From the NCBI GenBank assembly GCA_000827265.1, contig KN834752.1, forward strand, positions 1,354,948 through 1,418,947: a stretch of 64,000 nt of DNA. The letters run 5' to 3'. The notes under the pieces were generated by a model, which had not been told where the DNA came from, made no database searches, and saw only the letters and a program-made list of their open reading frames with translations. How positions within the stretch are numbered: position 1 is the first letter of the stretch; each line of letters begins with the position of its first letter. Origin of the DNA: Collybiopsis luxurians FD-317 M1 (lineage: Eukaryota > Basidiomycota > Agaricomycetes > Agaricales > Omphalotaceae). This document shows positions 47,819 to 57,850 of this stretch, one piece after another. The position numbers and the translations under genes were made by a program.

Positions 47819-48845
47819 TTAGACTCTGGCCAACGCAGACTCGAGAGCTTCGACTACCTTTGTCATCGGCCTGACAGCGCGCGGGGCATGGACGATAGGT
47901 ACATCGTCTGCAGATAAGTCCTCCAATAAATCATCCCATCCACTGGACCATCTAGGCGGAAGGAGATCCCGTAAGGAAACCTCGGAAATGGACAAGCCCT
48001 CGAACTTTGTGAGCTCCTGCATATCCTCAGGGAAATGAGGATCAAAGGAGAAACTGAATTCCTCCGAGTCTTTGCTGGAAGAAGTTGAACATGAGGCAGA
48101 CCGTGACGATATCGCAGTCGCTAGGTTCTGAGCCTCCACATCAATCGTATCCTCCAGCCGTGGTCTTTGAGCTGGCTGTTGGCGCTTGATTCTCTCTTGT
48201 GCCCGCCGAATGTAACAGTCTTGAGTATTGGGCTCGCAAGAACCCGTCGAGGAGCCTATGCACGTGTTTAAAGCGACGTGCCTTGCTCGAGCAGCTATCG
48301 CATGTTTATGAACACTTTTGTAGCTGTAGTCTAATCGGGGCGAATGCGCTGGACTGGAAGATTTACCACTAACTTCCATTGGCGACGATCGACTGGACGA
48401 TGCAGAAGTCATGTCGGAGATGGGCGAAGGACGCCCCATAAGGCGCTCCGCGAAGGCGGAGTCCTTGGGTCCCTCTTTGAGAGGACTGCACTCGGCGGCT
48501 CCTTTCAAGGACCTGGATTGTAGATTCGGAAGTCTCGGTTTGGGATATCTGAACTCTTCATGTAAAACAAAGTTGGAGGACTGCGAATAATGATGAGATT
48601 CGGACTTTTTGACAACCCAGAACGATCATACTCACATCGTCATTAGAAGTATGGCCGTATTCGGGGCCCTTTTGAATCATAGCAGACCTTCTCTGATGTT
48701 CGCGTCCGCAGCTCCGATGTAGTTCTCTGCCAAATTGAACTCGAGCTACATTGACGTTCGTTTCGACGTCAAACGCGAAGCAGGCATATTCATGGACGTC
48801 TATAGCCCAAATGCTGCAAAAGATAGAAGAGGTGCTGAAAGCCAT
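47819..48845 (-). CDS. Unidentified serine-rich protein
   Basis: Two exons (48845-48636 and 48580-47819; 55-bp intron with GTGAGT-type donor) give 323 residues. The N-terminus (MAFSTSSIFCSIWAIDVHEYACFAFD) is hydrophobic and slightly cysteine-rich. The middle is Ser/Arg-rich and disordered. The tail is acidic with SLRDLLPPRWSSGWDDLLEDL. No family recognised. It lies 190 bp upstream of the UGGT start on the same strand, so the UGGT promoter must be within or next to its 3' end. Confidence 0.6.
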
Positions 48846-49813
48846 ATTGCCCGTGCTTGCAGGTGGATAAGAGCCAAGAGGGGAGCGATGGATCAGTAGA
48901 GAGGAACAGCAAACCAGTTACTGTGGTTATCGAGATGTGGCGGCTCTAGAGATATGTGGTCGTATACTGCTGTGCCAATGAGAAACTAGAGGAAGCCTCC
49001 GGAGTGCGATGGTGGTCAGAGTAGAAAGAAAGGGACACCCTCGTGGGCAAATTATATATTTTCTGTTTGAACAATGACTATTCACACTTCTTTGTCCTAC
49101 TTCCTTTTTTGGCGAAAATCATTTTGACCAGCGTGCACGTGAGCGTGCATCTCCTTCGCCGTACCACTTGACGCGTTGCTGGAGGATTCTTTCGCCAAAA
49201 ATCGCGCTCTAAGCTGAATACCTCCGAATTTTTGAAGTGAGCCCGTTCTCGAAGTGACCACGTTTGCTACTTTGATCTTGTTAAATCGGACACTTCGTAT
49301 TGATTGTCGAGCTGAGATAAATCATCTGTACAGGATCTCGCTCTCGTCGGATCGGCAATACATCTTCATCCCCAATGATCGAGCGAAGTCTCATTCTACC
49401 AGTATTGATCGTGCTTTCGGCTCAATGTCTCTACGTATTTCAAGCTGTCACCCTCAGTTATCCTTCGCGAGCTCGCGTGATTTAGGAAGGTGGATTCCAG
49501 GATAATGGGCGTTTCGTTGTGCAAGCCTTAGACTGTATCCGCTTCAACACAGAATTCATCGAATGCTGTTTTTCGCTAAGCTTGACTGAAGGATAGCCCT
49601 TACCCTTCAACAAGTTCAAGACTAGCGCAAGGATGAAGAAGCAGTAGTACCGAGTATCCTCTCCATTTCCGAAATTACAGCAGGGAGCGAGACCTTGCTT
49701 CAATTTGGAACAGTCCATTCACGTAACAATCCTAGTTGGTCAAATCAAAATCGCTTGCCTGATCCAGCTCTGGGCATCTATAAATACAGCCCCCACTTGC
49801 ATACTCCATCCTC
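48846..49813. other. Divergent intergenic region
   Basis: No gene recognised; open frames are under 85 codons. It separates the serine-rich gene (minus) from the aspartic protease (plus). Confidence 0.45.
49779..49786 (+). promoter_or_regulatory. TATA box of aspartic protease gene
   Basis: TATAAATA lies 28 bp before the ATG at 49814. With usual spacing, transcription would begin very near that ATG, which makes the next in-frame ATG at 49847 an attractive alternative start. Confidence 0.5.
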
Positions 49814-51629
49814 ATGATCACCGTCTACTCGGTCGTGTCTTTCGCAATGGTCTCTATTCACTCCTTAAGACTATTCTCACTCATTCTTCTCTCTTTCCGC
49901 ATCGCCGCTTCCCCGGCTTCGGTGGCAGATCTTCCCACCGCAGTCTTTACCCTCCCAGTTCAGAAGGTCGTCAATTCCTCTGGACACGCTGACTTTGTTC
50001 AAGCAGGTCGAGTCAGGTTACAATCTTTCCAGACCGATGCCAGGAGGCCTTTCCCCGACAATGCAACCAATCAAGTGGTAACATACACTGTGGCGCTGAG
50101 AGCTGGCAGTGGAAGCTGTAAGACACTCATATGCATTTTTGGATCGAATTCATCTTTCTTCATGCAGACTCGAAATTGGTAGTTGATACAGGTAGCTCGA
50201 ATACTTGGGTGAGTTTACGAAGCACTCTCTTCATTCAAAATTTTCATTCTGAAAATAGGTAGGAAGCGATCCAGGCAACCGCTTTAAGCCATCGAAGTCC
50301 TCCAATAGGCCTTATGGCTTCGTCGGTATTGTCTATGGCTCTGGATTAATGTTTGGTTAGTTCAAAAGATGTTATCGATGTATGATCTCGAGCTCTCAAG
50401 CACATTAGGAGTGGAATACTTGGACACAGTCGAACTTACACCCGCTCTTAACATCAAAGGCCAGTCCATCGGGGCGGGATATTTCACTATTGGTTTTCAG
50501 GGCTTCGATGGAATTCTTGGGTATATCTTTAACTCTGGCGACATTCAAGGGCAAACTAACTGTTTTGACTTCATTCAGTCTTGGCCCAGTCGGTTTGACT
50601 CAATCCACAGTTACGAATTTCTCTGCACCCTTTTCTGATAACGTAAGACTCCGAAGAACCCTCTATTGGTATTTTAATCAATGACTTATACATAATTCAG
50701 CAAACGGTGCCCACAGTGATGAACAATCTGAAAGCTCAAGAGAAAATTTCAAATAATATTCTAGGGGTCTACTTCGCTCCTGCAACGAACGAATCAACCA
50801 ACAATGGAGAACTTTCCTTTGGTTAGATATTCGTTTGTGACTGTAGAGCAGTTCTGATGTGATTACTCTTGCAAGGTGGTGTTGACTTTTCGCAAACGAT
50901 ACCCTTTGGAATCTCTGGCGTGTTCCCGTAAATAATTTCTTTACATCGGGAACTTGGAGCAACATTAATTTGAGCTTAGGCGAACAACTCCATATTGGGG
51001 AATTTCGGGGCTGGACATGAAATATCAAAATGCTACCATTGGGAGTTCGCAGACCTGCATCGTAGACACGTGGGTCTCACTCCATTGTCACTGGCGGCTT
51101 CTTCCTCTAATTTGAGTACTGCAGCGGGACAACCTTGATCTATCTGCCAAAGAGCACTTTTCAGGCATACAAGAATGCAACTGGGGCAGAAACCGACCCG
51201 AGTACTAATCTTCTTTCAATTACCCTAATTCAATATCAAAACCTGGTGGATTTGATTGTCAATATTGGAGGAAAGGCAAGCCGTAGTTCAAAATAAAACC
51301 TCCAAGCAACTGACGCTGGCCGTCTCAAGCAATTTTATCTTACACCGAATGGGCAAATTTTTCCTCGTTCGTTGAATACAGCCATAGGAGGTGACCCTAA
51401 CAAGATCTACTTGATTATTGCCTCTGGCGGCATTGACGGTACGTCTGACAATGCCAGTTGCAGAAGTTGTTTACTGATTCAGCCTCGTTTAATGTACGCA
51501 GGTGGAGGTCAAATTCCCGCTTGTATTCTTGGGCAGTCCTGGTTGGAACGTTGGTACTCAGTTTACGATACCGATTCGGATATGGTTGGGTTTATCCAGA
51601 CAGATGTTACAAATGCTACGACCAATTGA
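49814..51629 (+). CDS. Secreted A1 (pepsin-family) aspartic protease, copy 1
   Basis: Exons include 49814-50117, 50168-50208, 50259-50355, 50409-50520, 50579-50642 and 50701-50821, continuing to a stop at 51627-51629. Introns are about 50-60 bp. The N-terminus is a hydrophobic signal (HSLRLFSLILLSFRIAAS), followed by a propeptide. The two catalytic motifs are VVDTGSSNTW and CIVDTGTTLIYLP, with the flap tyrosine in YGSG between them. Late landmarks are ILGQSWLERWYSVYD and VGFIQTD. Secreted proteases of this family digest protein outside the cell. Start 49814 is the longest choice; ATG 49847 would give a more classical signal peptide. All splice phases checked agree and no defect was found. A related gene lies at 60510-62353 in opposite orientation. 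Confidence 0.92.
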
Positions 51630-51839
51630 GCGTCTGGTGTGTGATCCAGTGAATGCTAGTGGTACATGACTTCTGTATACAGTTTTTTGTGCCCTCGTAC
51701 CTGCCTGAATCTTCTCCTCTTCACCTTTTACATATTTTTCGACTGTCTTTGATATTTCTTACAGCGGACATTCTGCTTTGAACTAGTTGAGAGTTGCTTG
51801 CTTTGTGTACTTGCGGCGATTAAGCGAGCAGAGTCATCA

Positions 51840-51965
51840 GAACTAAGCATAGACTCCAAGTCCTAATTCGGACACATAACTCCAGCTTTGACCTTCCATG
51901 TGCATCAAAGAATCGGCACCGTTCGGCACAGGTCGGGACTTTGACTGTGGGGAACAGTGTTATGT
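51840..51965 (-). pseudogene. Degenerate piece of the unknown exon at 54978-55390
   Basis: On the minus strand TVKVPTCAERC and KVKAGVMC echo TVRVPIVCAPPEDKC and PVKAGVMC of the fragment at 54978-55390, with most of the middle deleted. At the DNA level about 35 bp around GACACATAACTCCAGC match directly. It lies just downstream of the first M17 gene, in the same relative place as its partner. Confidence 0.5.
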
Positions 51966-52039
51966 CCGCGTCTTATTAAGTAGCAGAAGTACACAGATCT
52001 TCTCTTCAATCGTACAGTAGATATAGACCCTGTCTCACC

Positions 52040-54364
52040 TTAATTAGAGAGTCCACGTACGTACTCAATCAAAGCTCTGCGTGTAATATGTCGCCATCAG
52101 CATGTGTACAGGAACAGCACAAATACACCGAAAACCGCACCGGACAGGTCTTCCAGTCATACCCTTCTCCTGATAAGGCGTGGGCCGGGTAGCGAACCCG
52201 GCTCCAGCAATGTCAAGATGTGCCCACTTCATCGCCGTTTCCGAGTTGCTACCGTCCTCAGCTTCGATACCGTCTGCAAACGATTTGAGGAATAAAGCGG
52301 CCGTGGCACTCCCAGCTGGTTGCCCGCCATTCTAAAGAATGCAGTATAGATGATGAAGCGTACAAAATAAAACAGTCGTACATTGCATAGGTCAGCATTG
52401 GAGGAGTAAATTTGAGGGCCTGGTACTGGATTAATGACTTGCATCACACTGAATACACAGAGAGCGTACCGTAGTCCTCGGATAGAGGCATACGCCAGAA
52501 CCGGTCAAACTCATGCTCGCCCGCGGCGTGGAGCCTTTGCCAGAGCGTATCAGAAGACTGAGAGATAATCAAACATTGAAACAAGAACATGCGACAAAGA
52601 AAAAAGAACAAGTACCGAAAAGACGCCAGTGTAAACTTCACCGAGAGCGGTCACCATTGCGCTACAGGGGATATCAAGTCAAATTCCTTCGAAGAGAAAA
52701 TGAGTTCTACTAAGTGAGAGTTGCGACATCGATGAGAGTATGAGGCTTGTATTCAGTTGAAGCGTAATAGATTGCGTCTGTATGTCAACTTAGTGAAGCG
52801 AGAAAGACTTCACTGGTGGTTACATACCAGAAAGAACCAGGCGACCTTCCATATCGGTATTGTCTACTTCAACAGACTTTCCATTCATGGCGTAGATACT
52901 TTTGTTTGCGGTAGTGGGGTGAGGAAAGAATAACCTAGAGAAGAATTGGCGCTCACATGTCTCCGGGTTTGGTAGCGCTTGGCTATGAGAGAACTGTATT
53001 AAGCCCTATCTCTAACACAAAATAAAGAAAGATACTCACGCCAGGCAGATTCTCCGCTAGAGGCGTCACAGTGACGAGATTCACTCTAAAACTGAGTCGG
53101 TGGGAGAACGGGTTGGAAATGAGCGGCCTGAGCGTACGGAAGCTTCAATTTGGCAATAGCAATTGTTGCTGAGACAACACTGGCGGCTCCACCCATATCA
53201 CCACGCATCGCCTTCATATCCTATACAGTGGAGAAATGAGTGACTTCAATAGTCAAGGGAATCATTGACGCCTACAGCGGCAGGCTTTAATGAAATTCCT
53301 CCACTGTCAAAGGTGATGCCCTTTCCTACAAATGCCACCGGTCGAGCATCCTTTTGTGGGGCTCCCATGTAGTGGCTTGATATTGTGGTCAGGACTACAA
53401 GAAAGTAAGACTGAGTATACCATACATCTCCAGGAATTTAGCTGGCTCATTAGTTCCATGAGTAACAGAAAGGAACGCATTCTGATAGAGATCAGTCGTG
53501 AGTAGGAGTAAGTTTCAGCCAGGGCAAGTGCGTACCATTCCCTTGCTGGCAGCCCAATCTGAGAAGAAGGGAGGTTCATGGTGATCCTTTACTATATCAG
53601 TTGAATCGCACCTTCGTCTCGAATGATTACTTCCACGTTCTCGATTCCAGCAAACTCGCCTCTGACACGTTCACAGAAGACCTGTATGGGACGAGTGGAA
53701 ATCAACAAGAGATGCATAGACTATTGAAAGAACGCACTGTGGGAGTCATCATATTCGCTGGTAATTCCATTAGCTGTGCGTCCTAGTTCAGCATGCAAAC
53801 AGGAGAAATTTCAGTGCGTGACATACGGTTCGCGCCAAATTCTGCGAGTACGCATAGGTAACACCCCGATGCCATTCTTTGGAGTTTTCGAGAGCCTTTA
53901 TCTCGAATTTCGGAGGAATTGGTTCCCTCAAGTTGGGATTGAACAGAGACGGCGGGGTAGTTTTCAAGGTGAAATTGTATGAGGCAAGGTACGCAGCGAC
54001 AGCTGAGAGAGTTCAGGCTTTAATGGTTGATGAGCAGCCAAGGAAGGTGCTCACCGGCAGCATGGGGGTCTGCGGACGCATCAACATTGACCTCTTTCAA
54101 GCCATCCAGAGCTTTCAGGGCCTTCACGGCACCTCCAACAGATTTACGAATAGCTTCCCTACGCGCATCACCCTTCTTTGACGAGAAATTGTCGCCGAGA
54201 GTGGAGGCAGCAGTTATCTTGCCGGGAGGAGTATTGTAGAAGATTCTGGCCGTTCCTACATCCGGTCCTTTTTCTGCCCGTGGAACTGTATCCCAAACTT
54301 TGGCGATGTCAGCATCGGAAACAGTTTTGGGATCGATTGGCACGACGAAGACGGAAGTAGACAT
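52040..54364 (-). CDS. Leucyl aminopeptidase (peptidase M17), copy 1
   Basis: An intron-rich gene begins [12 protein letters not shown] at 54364 and ends with a small exon giving [11 protein letters not shown] before TAA at 52040. Recognisable in order: [59 protein letters not shown], then the M17 signature. Canonically this is NTDAEGRL; here it reads NTDMEGRL (about 52840-52863). The metal ligands Lys, Asp and Glu are retained. M17 enzymes are cytosolic hexamers with two metal ions that remove N-terminal Leu and similar residues. A close tandem copy follows at 57851-60188 with the canonical motif. No frame break was noticed, but not every exon was reconstructed. Confidence 0.9.
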
Positions 54365-54977
54365 TGAAAAAGATGGACATATCAGCTGAGATGGAAAGGA
54401 TCACCGGAGAATAGGCGCCCAAGGCTCACGCGACGCGCGTTTCCAATTAACACGTGAAAGTAACGCCTCTGTGACGCTCCTCCGTCGTACGCGTTTAACG
54501 CGATCTACCTTGGCATGGAAGGATGTTTGCAAGTTTTTTGGGATCTAGAAGTATCCATGACTATCGTAAATGCTAAGAACCATGAAGAATCTTAACTTAA
54601 GCCCTTGTGAAAAATATGAAGGTCTTCGATCCAACTTCGATCTTCTCTGTCACAGTAATTTCAAGATCCTTGAAAGAGTGGGCACAGAAAAATTGCTGGG
54701 AAGCCTCCTAAGGAAGGTCTCTCTGAGCTTTGATAATTTACATTCTTCCTGAGTCTCTGATAGCTTTTGTCACACTCCGTCGTTGCAGGGTACTGACCTG
54801 GACAGACATCACGTTCCCATTCATTCACTATAGTGGTTCTGATTTTTTCGGTCGAAATCAAGAATTCATTTCTAATCTATTTACGGTAATAGTTACAGCG
54901 GAGAAAAACTAGAACTGCTCTAGTGATTGGACTTGCTGTACATATTATGAATATGTGTCAAAAAAAAAAAAGCAAAT
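54365..54977. other. Upstream region of M17 copy 1
   Basis: No gene recognised. It contains the M17 copy 1 promoter and a run of 12 A residues near 54960. Confidence 0.4.
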
Positions 54978-55390
54978 CTAATGGAACACAGAACTTGGAA
55001 GGGCAGAGCGGGATTGGATGTCAGAGGACACAGCAGTGAATGTAAAGAGATTTACAAAGGTGCAGATGAACGCAGACGAAGAGAGGTTCGCACTGGACAC
55101 TCGACACATAACTCCAGCTTTGACCGGCCACGTGGTCAACAATCTGTCCCGTTCATACAGCCTGAGGGGAAAGATCATGATGAAGTTATTATCTCGTCTC
55201 GCGTTCATATAGAATTTCAGTCCTTCACCAGTAAAAGTGTCTTCCCAGTTCAAGGAAACAAGTGAACATTTATCTTCCGGAGGAGCACATACGATTGGCA
55301 CCCTTACTGTGCGATTTACTGTGGCAACAGAATAGACCTCATCGGCAACTGTTTCATCGGACTTAATCTCTGATTACGGGAGGCTAGTCA
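54978..55390 (-). pseudogene. Unidentified gene fragment downstream of M17 copy 2
   Basis: An open minus-strand stretch reads VYSVATVNRTVRVPIVC, SLVSLNWEDTFTGEGLKFYM and LRLYERDRLLTTWPVKAG. It has good protein composition but no upstream start in frame (a TAA precedes it) and no recognised family. A degenerate relative at 51840-51965 lies beside M17 copy 1. This implies that the unit M17 plus this exon was duplicated together and later separated here by the retroelement. Confidence 0.4.
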
Positions 55391-55737
55391 ACAAGGGAAG
55401 ACCGAGCGTATGCATGCTGTACTAACCTGAGTGTCCCAGCTAGCTTATTTGTGACGCGACAATGACATTAACCTGAGCACAGGTTTAATGCTAAGTCATC
55501 GTTCCAGGTTAGTACTTCTAGCTCTGCTGACTGGCTTAATTAAGCAAGCAGTATTTCATTCCTGGTGAGACATAGGAACTCAGCTTGCTCTTCCTTTCGT
55601 CTCACCAGGTCGGTTTTCTTCTCTTTTTGTATCTGTAGTTTTTAACTTAGTTTTCATATCCTTTCGTCTTGCCAGTTAGCTGTAGCGTTCGCGCCACATA
55701 AATAAACATTGTTTATTCCATCAAAATCTCATACGTT

Positions 55738-56970
55738 ATGTCCGACGGAGCAACACAAACTACAGGTTCTCCAGAAGGATCATTGCAAACCGCAGATTCT
55801 ACAGAAGGACCTTTATGCCTCCCAGCCGAAGGTATCAAACTCCTCGAACGGTTTGTTAACCAGTACGCACACGGTGACATCGGAAAAACCGTTGCAATGG
55901 CCAATCTCACCGTTGAAGCGTCAAAGATCTGCACAAAACTTAGCATCCCATTCGAAGCTTCTGTCATCCAGCCCTATATCAACGACATTGAATGCTTCGA
56001 ACAAGTTCAGGAAGATGCTGCTAAAAGGCGTGAAGACGAAAGAGACGTTGGTAGGAACAATGAAGGAATGGGAAATGTCGACACCGCCAAGTTCCGTCGA
56101 GGAGATGGACTGTTGGTCCGCAGATCTACTGAACTGGACCGACTTGGAGATGAGGAAGAAAAAAATTCCGATGTCCGTACAAAGAGACGAAGAGTTGATA
56201 AATCAAAGTTTTATTGGAACCAGGACCAAAACCTCTATACTGCAGCTCTCTCCCCGGCTCACGAGGCATTACGCCAACAAATCAGTGTACACTCCGACAA
56301 CATCAAAGGTGCCCTCAAGGATTTGGACGTCATCCTCAATAAACCTTCTCTTCCGAAGGCGCAATGGACTAATGTGTTACTCGACAACTACGTCGATTTC
56401 GACAAAATCACGAGTCACTCCTTTACCACGGAAGCGGAAGATCAAGGTTTTTTCCTCGTCGGCAATACCACCTTGGAATTCAAAAAACCTAAAGTGGTTT
56501 CGAAAATTAACTCCCATGCCCAATGGATCAGCGCGTTCCGCACTTACGAGCAAGCTGTACTTTTCGCCTTCAAAGGCCGAGAGTTTGAGCTGCGCGGATA
56601 TTCAGACCACATCAATAACCTCTTCGCTGCGACCCATGTCTCTTTGCACCACAGGGTTATCAATTATGACCGCGCAGCCCGTATCTACATCGGGAGTAGA
56701 CGCGATGTCCTCCTGCATGAAGTCGAAAAGTTCAATTTTATCAGAATTGCGCACATCGATGCTGGAGGAGTTGCCGTCGTCGGGTCTAGTTCGAATGTTG
56801 GATTTGGAAAGTCGGTTCAAAAGCGCAAACATAGCCCCGAAATCTGTAGGAACTGGAACTTCAGGACTTGCACAAGGGAAAAATGTGTCTTCAAACATGT
56901 TTGTATCCATTGCGGATCAGCCGACCACGTCGCCAGAGAGTGCCAAAACCGAGGGGGGAAAGCGACCTGA
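55738..56970 (+). CDS. Gag-like protein of the retroelement
   Basis: An intron-free 410-residue frame begins MSDGATQTTGSPEG. Residues about 30-200 are helical and charged. The C-terminus combines a CCCH-type finger (CRNWNFRTCTREKCVFKH) directly followed by a CCHC-type knuckle (CIHCGSADHVAREC), typical of nucleic-acid binding by retroelement gag proteins. Absence of introns sets it apart from every host gene around it. The frame is intact. Confidence 0.75.
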   Translation: MSDGATQTTGSPEGSLQTADSTEGPLCLPAEGIKLLERFVNQYAHGDIGKTVAMANLTVEASKICTKLSIPFEASVIQPYINDIECFEQVQEDAAKRREDERDVGRNNEGMGNVDTAKFRRGDGLLVRRSTELDRLGDEEEKNSDVRTKRRRVDKSKFYWNQDQNLYTAALSPAHEALRQQISVHSDNIKGALKDLDVILNKPSLPKAQWTNVLLDNYVDFDKITSHSFTTEAEDQGFFLVGNTTLEFKKPKVVSKINSHAQWISAFRTYEQAVLFAFKGREFELRGYSDHINNLFAATHVSLHHRVINYDRAARIYIGSRRDVLLHEVEKFNFIRIAHIDAGGVAVVGSSSNVGFGKSVQKRKHSPEICRNWNFRTCTREKCVFKHVCIHCGSADHVARECQNRGGKAT

Positions 56971-57686
56971 GCTTGCTGCTGGGTCTGCTCCCTCGGTTTT
57001 CGCAGCTGCAGCGCACGCGAGGGGAGTTTTACGAGATGCATATGGTGAAGAATTGTTGGAGCTCGAATCTGATAGTGTCGTTGGAGAGAATTGTTGTTTT
57101 TTTGCCGAAATATATGAGGGGGATTGGTTGTGGTGTTCTCCCTTGTCGCAGTCGAACCATTGCTTATACGGAGATCGACGATCCTTTGCCTAGACCACCG
57201 GCAGAGGAATTTGAGAATAGGGCTGTTGTGGAAACAATTTCACGAAATCCTGACCTTTTCTGTATTAAGCATGTTATCAATGTTGACTGTCTTGAATCGT
57301 TACTACAGTGCCATCCGAATCGTTCTTTCGTTCCTTCAGTTTTGATTGGTCTTCGAGAAGGTTTCTGGCCGTGGGCAGATACTGGGTTTGCGAATGGTTA
57401 TCCAGAAGCTTGGGATAACTCTTGGGCACCTCCTCCGTCTAGTCGAGAGCAGGATTTCATTAATAATCAGCGCGACGTGGAGATAGAGAAAGGTCGCTTT
57501 TCACGTACCTTCGGGCGAGACCTTTTACCTGGAATGTATAGTACCCAGTCATTGCAGTTCCTAAACCACCTTCCGAGAAATTACGTCTTGTGTCCCACCA
57601 GAGCCCTTCCGGAGGGTTCAAATTCATTCGGGGGCCCTACGGGGCTGCCTTTTTGGCTAAAGCAAAGGTTTTTTCCCTTAGGTTGA
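56868..57686 (+). pseudogene. N-terminal piece of the retroelement polymerase frame
   Basis: This frame overlaps the end of the gag frame. Its real start is probably an ATG near 57037. It carries NVDCLESLLQCHPNRSFV, LREGFWPWADTG, SREQDFINNQRDVE and RDLLPGMYS. This pattern precedes the reverse transcriptase in DIRS-like elements of agaricomycetes. After about 57560 the frame shifts between neighbouring frames and ends without any polymerase core motif. The family assignment rests on recognition of this conserved pre-RT block. Confidence 0.55.
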
Positions 57687-57850
57687 TTGGAAATGTTTTC
57701 TGGTGCTCCAATCAATTCAGTTTCACTCTTGTCAAAAAAGTCTGCTTCAAAACAGTTGCCGATAAGCTCTAACAAGCTCTAGCAGCACAAGTCCATAGAT
57801 TCTCTTAGATCTTCACTCGCGTAGTACACAAAAGCCCTACCCCATCTTAG

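Larger units (their letters stand above)
55440..57780 (+). mobile_element. Truncated DIRS-like retroelement
   Basis: The stretch between the unknown fragment and the 3' end of M17 copy 2 carries a gag-like frame and the start of a polymerase frame in the order expected for DIRS-type retroelements of mushrooms. Reverse transcriptase, RNase H and tyrosine recombinase are missing after about 57600, so it is immobile. The limits are taken from where homology of the two M17 downstream flanks is interrupted; terminal repeats were not identified. Confidence 0.55.

Noticed and set aside
54958..54972. Run of A residues, considered as a retrogene poly(A) tail
   Set aside because: The adjacent open fragment is on the minus strand, so the run would be T at its 3' side. 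No target duplication seen.
55709..57193. A 494-codon plus-strand frame overlapping the retroelement gag
   Set aside because: It runs in another frame over the gag, which has the zinc fingers and better composition. This one is Ser/Arg/Pro-rich noise.
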